From NCBI GenBank assembly GCA_017893485.1, contig CM030362.1, forward strand, positions 260,948,255 through 261,012,254: a stretch of 64,000 bases of DNA, written 5' to 3'. The notes below the pieces were generated by a model. It was not told the origin of the DNA. It saw nothing but the letters and a program-made list of their open reading frames with translations, and searched no databases. Both the position numbers and the translations under genes were made by a program. The stretch's first letter is position 1; each line of letters begins with the position of its first letter. This document shows positions 55,910 to 64,000 of this stretch, piece after piece. Origin of the DNA: Hemerocallis citrina. Taxonomy: Eukaryota; Streptophyta; Magnoliopsida; Asparagales; Asphodelaceae.

Positions 55910-57148
55910 ATGGCTCGCAGAGGTTCCACTTCCTGTCCACAGGAGGAACAGCCTGAACTTGAGGCTGTTAAAAATGTTCTTGAGCGGTTGATCAACATGT
56001 AGCAAAACCATAGTGATCTTGTGATGGCTGCTTTGGAAGTTGCCCAGGTTCCGAATCCCGCTGTGCCTACATAGGCAGCTCTTCCTCCTCATCCGGGTAC
56101 AGTTATAGATTTCATGAGGCTGCACCCTGACAGTTTCTCAGTCACTGAGATGCCTTTGGAGGCCGAACAGTCACTAATCATGATAGTGCAGCTGCTTTTG
56201 GCAGTGCGAGTTGCCGATGCTGATCGAGTGGATGTGGTGACAATCCAGTTGGTGGACCTGGCCCACATATGGTGGAGGACCGAGTCCGAAAGGCTCGTGT
56301 GGCCTATTTCTTGGGCTACGTTCACTAGGAGCTTCTTAGAGAAGTTCTTCCCTAGCAGCACTTGGGTTGAAATGGAGCTGCAGTTCTTGGCCCTGAAATA
56401 GGTTGGTCTTTGTTCTATTATTGAAACTTTGTTACATATTATTCATGTAAAGTTGTAACATGAGACTCTTTTGGAACAGGGTGCCAAGTTAGTGGATGAG
56501 TACGCAGCAGAATTTACCAGACTTAGCCGCTTCGCAGCCGTTCTTGTGGCGAACGAAGATGACAGGGCTCGTAGATTCCTTCTAGGGCTTGAGAGAGATA
56601 TTCAGATGCATCTCGTTTCCCTTCGTCTGCGTACTTATGCTGAGGCTCTTGAGGTAGCTCGATCTCAGGAGCAGGCTCGCAGTAGGTTAACTCCTCCCCA
56701 ACAGACTGTTCAGCACTCTGCTGTTGTTGTTAGGCCTTCTGGTGGGCTGATTCGGAGGCATGTCCTCGCCCATTCGGTAGGGCCAGTTACTTACCCTTCT
56801 GCTATTCCTCATAGAGTTGGTTTTTGCAACTTTTGCCGACTTGCTGGCTATGAGCGCAAAGACTGCAGACCTGCCAATCGCCTCTGTTTTGGTTGTGGTG
56901 CTGCTGACCACTCAGTGCGGGATTGTCTACAACAGAGGACGGCTCTTCCAGCCAGGGGTCCAGTTCAACAGGTATCCCTAACTCGTGGTCCAGTCAGGCC
57001 ACCGCTTTTCCCTCGGTGCCAGATTGTCGGTCAGAGGACCGTGGGTTCCAGGAGAGGTCAGGTTTACAACTTGACTGCTGCAGACGCTGTGACGGCAGAA
57101 GGTGCTGTTACAGGTATATTTTGCATTTATGTTGCTTTGTCATTCCTT
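55910..57148 (+). pseudogene. gag of a Ty3/gypsy element (probably chromovirus), interrupted
   Basis: The start is at 55910 (MARRGSTSCPQEEQPE). After stops near 55999 and 56071, the gag capsid domain follows (DRVDVVTIQLVDLAHIWW, WATFTRSFLEKFFPS, DEYAAEFTRLSRFA, ARRFLLGL). Then two cysteine motifs, the second a clear zinc knuckle CFGCGAADHSVRDC near 56898-56937. The frame is split at 56402-56479 by a 78-bp intron-like insert. Coding ends where the minus-strand copia element begins (57149), just before the protease. Lineage: domain and primer site fit chromoviruses; Tekay membership is inferred from neighbouring LTRs. Confidence 0.85.
56402..56479 (+). other. Intron-like 78-bp insert in gag
   Basis: Borders are ATAG/GTTGGT and GAACAG/GGTGCC. 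Removing the insert joins LQFLALK to GAKLVDEYAAEF in the same frame, exactly the family pattern, with one codon at the junction now reading TAG. The insert is T-rich, as plant introns are. It could be a true intron or a small insertion with an AG/CAG duplication. Confidence 0.55.
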
Positions 57149-58572
57149 TATTGGATCCTGTATGCAAGGCAAATAACACTAGAGGGGGGGGGGGTGAATA
57201 GTGTTGTATAAAAATTAATCAATAAATTGAACTTTTCGCATTGTTAAGTCGACTGAAAATAGAAGGCAGTCGACTAAAGCGTCAGATAAGAACAGTAATT
57301 TAACTGAAGAGTAACAAGTCTGTTAGGTCGACATATAAAGTAAAGCAGTCGACTGACCAGACTCGATTTACACAAGAAACTCAAAGAAATTAAAAATGCA
57401 AGTTTAGAGAATACAACCACAGAGAGTCAACACAGCAAACACCACGATGTATCCTGGTTTGGTCCACCCGACCTACATCCAGTCCCCAAGCAACCCACTT
57501 GAGATTTTCCACTATTCTTGAAAAAAATACAAGAATACTCTACGGCCTTTGACAACAACTATGTCAAATCCGTAGACCTTTCTCACCACTAGAGAGAGCA
57601 TAATCCACTCTACACCCTAGAGTGAAACCGACTCTAAACCAAGAGTCCTACTCTCCAACCGAGAGGACCACTCTCACAATCCGAGAGTGAAACAACAACA
57701 AAAAGAGATTTACAACAACCAAAAGCCTTGTATGTGAAATTGGTTTTTGTATATTGGCTATAGGTCGACTTCTGACTTCAGTCTAGAACGAATTCAATGT
57801 TATACAAGACTGATAATCATAGAACCAAGTCTTAACGAAAGTATATGAGTTTTAAACTTGTTCTTTTTATTCTCTAAAGCAAAAGACTGGAATCAAAAGT
57901 TTAGTAACCTTTTCCAACTGAAATCTATACTCTTTTTATAGAATTAGATTCTCTTGGACGTTGAGAAATAGTATCCCAACTGCCAGACAACGAAAATAAA
58001 AGTTTGAATTTTAAAAACAAGTTTTAAATTCAGAAAACTGTCAAAAACAGCTTGAAAAGTCGACTGGGTAGCCATATGAGTCGACTGGTCAGAGCTTGAG
58101 TGAGTTCAGTCAGTTTCGTACTCTAACAGTCGTCTGCTTCCAAGAGTAAGTCGACTGGTATTCAATCAGCTGAACTTATACAAGCTTTGTTTTGACATTT
58201 TGATTTTGTAAAACATTTTCTTTATGTAGGGAATGTGTGAGTGTGTGTGTGACAAGGCTTTTACAAGATTCTAAGACTCACAAATAATACAAACAATATT
58301 ACAAGACATTTTTTCAATGTAGCTAATCACTTGATTCACTTGAAAGTATTGAATTGAAAGCTCTTGAAAGTCTTGAACTTGAAGTTGAGTCTTTGTGGCT
58401 TGATCTTGCCTTTGTGGCTTGAGCAAATACTTTTGAAAGCTTCATCACATTGTATTGGTTTTGAATGCTTCATCATGGTATTGACCTTGAACACTTTTGA
58501 TACACACTGCAAAATATATGTAATATATAACAATTGTGTATTGGTTATAGTCATCAAAATCAAGAATCTATA
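57149..58572 (-). repeat. 3' LTR of the minus-strand SIRE element (1424 bp)
   Basis: On the minus strand it starts TATAGATTCTTGATTTTGATG and ends GCATACAGGATCCAATA. The usual terminal TG and CA each carry one change (TA and TA). Otherwise it aligns with 54191-55569. CAGTCGACTG-type words recur near 57250-57350 and 58070-58160. Confidence 0.9.
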
Positions 58573-58997
58573 TTCTCCCCCTTTTTGATGATGACAACAC
58601 AATAACTTAAAATAATATAGACATTAAATTTACAAATCATGACACTCACACAAAATTTGAAAAGATATACAATTGTTACAAGCTCCCCCTGAACAAAGTA
58701 CAATATGCACAATATGCACAAAAAAAGTTTGAAATAAGACAACATAACATAATATGCACAAACATTCACAACATAACATGCACAAACATTCACATGCACA
58801 AAAAAACAATATTTCTCCCCCTTTGTCATCAACAAAAAATAAGGAGGAAAGACAAACCATAGATAAAAAATCAACATTGCATAAATAGAAAACATGGATA
58901 CATGAGAAGTCAATTACATTGTGCATAAAGTGAAGATAGAACAACATGTGAACATAAAACATAATTTCAAAATTACAAAAACAAAACAAAAAATACA
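58573..58997 (-). other. Post-ORF noncoding segment and polypurine tract
   Basis: It contains two purine-rich words on the minus strand (near 58586-58573 and 58826-58812), the AACATGCACAA/CATAATATGCACAA short repeats, and AAATTTAATGT. Reading frames 58336-58602, 58560-58913 and 58630-59001 are low-complexity hydrophobic and not accepted. Confidence 0.65.
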
Positions 58998-59123
58998 TCA
59001 ATCGTCTTCTACATCTTCATCATCACTGTTTGAGGCAAGTGGGTGCCTTAAGTACTGTAGATAATTGTGAGAAGATTGCTCTTCTTCAACATTAGAACCC
59101 CTAGATGTTTTGGGTTTAGGCAT
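58998..59123 (-). CDS. Collapsed post-pol ORF of the minus-strand SIRE element
   Basis: Only 41 residues remain: the N-terminus MPKPKTSRGSNVEEEQSSHN is joined through LRHP to the C-terminus ASNSDDEDVEDD. Compared with 52661-53726, roughly 0.9 kb between these ends, i.e. the whole putative domain, is deleted in frame. The ATG chosen (59123) is the one equivalent to 52661. Probably without function. Confidence 0.6.
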   Translation of the reverse strand: MPKPKTSRGSNVEEEQSSHNYLQYLRHPLASNSDDEDVEDD

Positions 59124-59180
59124 ATTGAGAAGCAAGAAAATTTTGAAAAGAGAGAGAGATTGAAAGATTATTTCCCACAA

Positions 59181-59702
59181 CTAGAGAGAAACAAAAGACT
59201 CAAGAAACTCCAAATGGATTCAAATCTGGAATGAGAACTCAACGTCAGGAGCAGCAACGAAGAGATCTTCAAGAACAACAACCAGAGCAGCAACTTAGGT
59301 TTGGGGAGCAAAAGTAAAAAGTGAAAAGTTCGAAGAAGAGTTTAGGGTTTTTACTTGAAGTAAAAGGCTGTGATTGAAAAAGGGTTTGAATGAAGGGTCG
59401 AGATCGAAAAGAGGGTAAAAGAAAGAGAGAGATAAAAGCCTCATACTGTGACGATACATAGTCAGAAAGTCAATTTAATGTCGTGAAAGTCGACTGGGTT
59501 TTATATCAGTCGATTAAGTTGCGAGAAAATTAAGCCAAACAAAAATTAAGTAAAGCTACTGTCAGTCGACTGCGTTTTGAAGGCAGTCGACTGGTTAGAA
59601 CACAAAATTCGGTCAGAAATATATACAACGAAAATACTGTATAAGTCGTCTGGAAATCAATTATAAGTCGACTTAAAAAAAATTGTTTCATCCATAAAAT
59701 TA
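59181..59702 (-). other. Region between pol and extra ORF of the SIRE element
   Basis: No gene. It corresponds to 52341-52660. It has several GTCGACT words (59485-59660) and, at 59686-59701, a second copy of the GTTTCATCCATAAAATT stretch present at 59766-59782, a local duplication at the broken end of pol. Confidence 0.6.
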
Positions 59703-62615
59703 TCACACATTATCACACATTATAGCGGGTCTTGAGAAAGAAACACCATAATCTAATAAAGTTTGTTTCATCCATAAAATTTGTGCACAAGCCAAACTTG
59801 CAGTAATATATTCAGCTTCTGTAGTTGTAGGGATACCGAATTTTATTTTTTTACTGAACCAAGATACTAGTGAATGTCCCAAAAGTGACAAGTTCCACTA
59901 GTACTTTTACGATCAGTTTTTCTACCAGCAAAATCAGCATCACTATACGATAAAAGTTGAAAGTTATTGGTACGTGGATAAAACAAACCATATTCAGATG
60001 TGCCTTTAATGTATCTTAAAATATGTTTCACTGCTTTTAAGTGAGAATCTTTTGGATTGGACTGATATCTAGCACACAAACATACGCTAAACATAATATC
60101 TGGTCTACTAGCAGTTATATATAAGAGTGAGCCAATCATACCTCGATATAGCTTTTGATCGACACTCTTACCTAATTCATCTTTGTCAAGTGTAGTAGTA
60201 GTAGCCATAGGTGTGGTCTTACTACTAGTGCTATCCATGCCAAATTGTTTGAGTAATTCCTTAGCATATTTTCCTTGATTAATAAATATGCCATTTTGAG
60301 ATTGTTTTATTTGTAGTCCAAGGAAATAATTGTGTTCACCCATGTGACTCATCTCAAACTCATTTTTCATGGTATTAGCAAACTCTTGACATAGATTACT
60401 ATTAGTAGATTCAAAAATTATGTCATCTACATATATTTGTATGATTAAAATATCGGTCTCTATTTTCCTAATAAACAAGGTAGTATCTACTTTACCAATT
60501 TCAAAACCAGTTTCTAAGAGAAAAGTTTTTAAGCGATCATACCAAGCACGAGGTGCTTGTTTAAGACCATATGAAGCATTTTTCAATTTAAAAACATGCT
60601 TTGGGAATTGTTCATATTCGAAACCGGGTGGTTGCTTAACATAAACATCTTCCTTCATAAAACCATTCAAAAAAGCACTTTTATCATCCATTTGGAAGAG
60701 TGTGAAATTCATAAAACACGCAAAAGATAATAAAATCCTAATTGATTCTAGTCTAGCAACAGGAGCATATGTTTCAACAAAATCAATTCCTTCTTCTTGA
60801 TTATATCCTTGAGCAACTAATCTAGCCTTGTTCCTAACGACTTGTCCTGATTCATCTAACTAATTTTTAAATACCCATTTAGTACCAATTATAGTATGAT
60901 CAGGATGTCGTGGAACTAAATCCCATACATCATTTCTTATAAATTGGTTAAGTTCATCTTGCATGGCATTCAACCAAAATTTATTCTCACATGCTTCTTG
61001 TATATTTTTCGGTTCAAAATCCGACAAGAAAGTAGTATGAGAAATCATATTAAAATGAGATCTTGTTTGAATACCATGTGAAATGTCACCAATGACTAAG
61101 TCATGAGGATGATCTCGAACTTCAACAAATGACTTTGGTAAAGTTTGAGTTATCACAACAGGATCAGTCGACTTAACACGTCCATCAGCCGACTGATTCA
61201 CATCAGTCAACTTAGGAATCCTATCAGTCGACTTGTTTAGAGTAGTTTGCTCTAGTGATTTAATAACGTTATCTAGTGGCGATGATTCAATTACATCTTC
61301 TTTAATAACATTAGACGAAGGTAAAGATTCATCAAATGAAACATGCATAGATTCTTCAATAGTCAAAGTTGACTTATTGAAAATTCTATATGCCTTATTC
61401 CTATTTGAGTTTCCAATGAAGATACCTTCATTAGATCTAGCATCAAATTTATGTAGATTATCTTTTGTGTTTAATATTAAATACTTACAACCAAATACTT
61501 TAAAATATGATACTTTAGAAATTCGTTCATAAAAAAGTTCATAACAAGTTTTCTTAAGCTTTGGCCTAATCAATATTCTATTTAAAACATAGCATGCTGT
61601 AGAAACAGCTTCAGTCCAGAAGTATTTAGGCAAATTGCTTTCAACAAGCATAGTACGTGCACATTCCTGTAATGTCCTATTCTTTTTTTCGACAACTCCA
61701 TTTTGTGGTGAAGCTCTAGGAAATACAAATGAATGTGTTATACCATTCTTGTTGCAATATTCTGAAAATATTTCATTTTCAAATTCTCCACCATGATCAC
61801 TTTTAATAGTGACTATGGTTAGAGATTTTTGATTTTGAATTCGTTTGCAAAAATTTGCAAATTCTTCAAAGGCTTCATTTTTATGTTTTAAAAAGAATAC
61901 TCATGTAAATCTTGAAAATTCATCTACTAAAACAAATACATATCTACTTTTATTTAAAGAAGCGACTCTAATAGGACCAAATAAATCTGTATGGATAAGT
62001 TCGAGAGGCCTACTAGTAGAAATAATTTCTTTTGTCTTAAAAGTAGATTTTACTTGTTTTCCTAGTTGACATGCATCACACATCTTATCTTTCTTAAAAG
62101 GTAATTTTGGCAGTCCTTTAACTAGGTTATTCTTAGATAATTTAGCAATATTTCTCATATTTACATGGCCAAATTTCTTATGACAAAGCCAAAGTCATTG
62201 TTAGAAGCAACTAAACAAAAATCATTTGAAAACTCATTTATTTTTCAACATAATTCATATATATTATTTTTCCTAAAACCTTGAAAGATTACATTTTTCA
62301 TGGATGAATCATAGATTAAGCATGCATCTTTTTCAAAGACTATTTTATAACTCTTATCACAATGTTGACTAATACTTAACAAATTATGCTTTAAGCCACT
62401 AACTAGAAATACCTCTTCAATAGTAGTGGTAGTGTTCTTACCGACCATGTCTATCCCGATGACTTTTCCTTTGTTATTGTCACCAAATGTAACAGTTCCT
62501 CCATCTATCTCTTGTATGAAAGAAAGTAAGTTTGCATGGCCAGTCATGTGCTTAGAGCATCCGCTGTCAAGTATCCATCTTTCTCTTTTAGGTACCTATA
62601 AAATAAGAATTGCGA
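59703..62615 (-). pseudogene. pol of the SIRE element (protease, integrase, RT, RNase H)
   Basis: On the minus strand, the protease motif WILDSGCSKHMTG has its Asp codon at 62578-62576. The pre-integrase/integrase zinc region follows (HKKFGHVNM...CDACQLGKQ), then the integrase core (HTDLFGPI, KSDHGGEFEN, NGVVEKKNRTLQE), RT (WVFKN, DDKSAFLNGFMKEDVYV, YGLKQAPRAWYDRL, YVDDIIF near 60434-60420) and copia RNase H (YSDADFAGRKTDRKSTSG, TTTEAEYITAS, ILWMKQ). Damage: frame loss near 62190, stops near 61900 and 60862, a one-base loss near 59880, and truncation at MCDNV (59703), short of the RNase H end. When intact it copies and integrates the element; this copy cannot. Confidence 0.9.
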
Positions 62616-63039
62616 ATATGGTACCCTTTTCATTGGGTCCGAAAGAGATTATTGTTTGGGAAACCAAACCCAAAGTGAGTTTGATTTACTACCAAAGTAG
62701 GCATATAATTTACAGAATTACACACATTAAGAACAAAAGAATTTATATAAGTAATCCTCTCATTACGACTCAAGTTGACTGGAACCCAAATATTTTTAGT
62801 CTGTCCAGTTGACTTTGTTGTACCCTTCAGTCGACTGTTCTGTGAAGTCAGTCGACTGGGAGGTGAAACAAGTCGACTTATATGAGGTTTTCGTCTTTTT
62901 GAATAAGACTCCAAACCTCTGGGCAGACGATCGAATTTTTGGTTAAGACGACTGGTCTGATCTAAGAGATTACTATTTTCATGGTTAAAAATAGTTTTTG
63001 GTTTTTCAAAATAATCATATAACTTCTTTTTCACACTAG
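62616..63039 (-). pseudogene. gag-protease linker of the SIRE element
   Basis: An open frame (KKKLYDYFEKPKTIFNHENS, then RLVSPPSRLTSQNSRLKGTT) with arginine/serine repeats that derive from GTCGACT-type words in the DNA. A stop near 62630 and a short non-matching stretch precede the protease motif. It corresponds to the variable linker of SIRE polyproteins. Confidence 0.55.
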
Positions 63040-64000
63040 AACCAGAATTAATCTTATTACTACTAGTATTATTAGAAGTATGATGTTTTTCAAGAGTTTT
63101 TTGAAAACCAAGCCCAAACTTTTTATTAGATTGAACTTAATTTTGGAGAACTTCATTTAAATTCTCTTTTCCTTTATTAAACCTAGATACATTCTTGGAT
63201 ATCTCTTCATAATTTTTTTAAGAGATACAAGATCTATATCCAAGGTTGAAAGACGAGAATTTAAAGACTTGACTTCAACATTTAAGTCAAGATTTTCTTA
63301 AGTGTTTGATTAACTTTCTCTAGATTTTTAACTCTTATCTTCTCCTTTTTTAGTTCTTGAAACTTCATTAAATGCTTCTAATAAATGATTTGAATCAAAA
63401 TTGTCACTTCATTCTGAGTAGCCATGAAGCACACATTTGCGACTTCATTTGATTCTTCATTCTCTTCTTCGGATGATGAGTCGCTATCATCCCAAGTTGC
63501 TTGATATGACTTCTTGTTCTTCATGTACTTGTTCTTTATGTACTTGTCCTTCTTGAAGTTAGGAACTTTTCCTTTTGATTTTGTATTTTCTAATGGACAG
63601 TCCTTCTTCATGTGACCTGTCTTGTTACACTTGAAACAAGTGGGGAGTTCATTAGTATCTTTAAACATAGAAATGAATTTACCCTTTCGAAGAAATTTCT
63701 TGAATATTCTAGTGAACATGGCTATTTCTTCTTCATCTTCTTCTTCATCTTCTAAATCGGACATGGCCTTGAAAGCAAGAGTCTTCTTCTTGTCTTGTTG
63801 AGGTTTTAGATCCTTCTTGCGTTCTTCTAGTTGTACTTCGTATGCCATTTCCACAAGATTCTCAAGAAAGAGTTGTGTTAAATTGTTGGCTTCTTCTATA
63901 GCGGTGGTCTTCTTCTCCCATTTGAGGGTTAGAGAATGCAGGACCTTCCTCACCATCTCTGTTTGCGAATATGTCTTTCCAAGAGACACAAGAGAGTTTG
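63040..64000 (-). pseudogene. gag of the SIRE element, partial
   Basis: The window end cuts the N-terminus. The part visible reads KTYSQTEMVRKVLHSLTLKW (end of the UBN2-type gag domain), an acidic stretch (DLEDEEEDEEE), then the zinc knuckle CFKCNKTGHMKKDC (about 63634-63593) and a lysine-rich and acidic tail (YKIKNKYMKNKK-like, DSDSSSEEENEE). The frame changes near 63395; beyond it a coiled-coil-like stretch continues with stops. Zinc knuckles of this type bind element RNA in particles. Confidence 0.88.

Larger units (their letters stand above)
57149..64000 (-). mobile_element. SIRE-type Ty1/copia retrotransposon, minus strand, truncated by window end
   Basis: It is inserted in the gypsy gag. 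On the minus strand from the right: gag (64000-63040), protease, integrase, RT and RNase H (62615-59703), a short extra ORF (59123-58998), a polypurine tract (AAAAAGGGGGAGAA, 58586-58573) and the 3' LTR (58572-57149). The 5' LTR lies beyond 64000. Domain order PR-INT-RT-RH defines Ty1/copia. The YVDDIIF block, the QIYV context and the extra ORF after pol point to the SIRE/Maximus lineage. Confidence 0.9.

Overview
This is flowering-plant nuclear DNA made almost entirely of nested and degraded transposable elements. I see no intact host gene. The evidence is long terminal repeats with TG...CA ends, polypurine tracts, tRNA-type primer sites, Ty3/gypsy and Ty1/copia gag-pol coding, a CACTA DNA transposon, GT-AG introns and plant-type captured exons. 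The species cannot be named from the sequence.

Region 1-21.1 kb. Element A is the 3' part of a Ty3/gypsy element of the Tat (Retand-like) lineage (1-4212). Element B is a complete Tat element (4255-21129) with a 5-bp target duplication (ATAAT). Its pol is split by a 3.3-kb solo LTR of a Tekay-like chromovirus (8210-11537, target duplication CTCAA). Each Tat element carries gag-pol on the sense strand (two RNase H domains) and, between pol and the 3' LTR, a separate gene on the opposite strand. The 3' noncoding part holds tandem repeats that differ from element to element.

Region 21.1-48.2 kb. After an AT-rich microsatellite come a truncated chromovirus LTR, the start of Tat element C, and Tat element D (24307-37333), which is inserted in C. 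D has a large gag deletion but the best-preserved antisense gene. Next come a divergent Tat pol fragment (E) and a large inverted repeat formed by two Tat 3' ends facing each other (about 40181-48239). The left arm is interrupted by a 5.2-kb CACTA transposon (40779-46021, target duplication ACT), which carries exons that look like plant nardilysin and a UBTD-type ubiquitin-domain protein.

Region 48.2-64 kb. This holds a chromovirus 3' end with a 3.7-kb LTR, a 5'-truncated SIRE-type copia 3' end, a second gypsy/chromovirus LTR tail with PBS and gag, and, inserted in that gag, a SIRE-type copia element on the minus strand that runs off the window.

The most notable signal is the antisense gene of the Tat elements. 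In A, B and D its two introns sit at the same positions, have GT-AG borders and keep the same reading phase. D and B also share a TATA-like promoter on the antisense strand. Because the gene is antisense, splicing would not remove its introns from the sense genomic RNA, which explains how they persist. Most element genes here are broken by nonsense codons, and where an intact paralogue allows comparison many are C-to-T or G-to-A changes.
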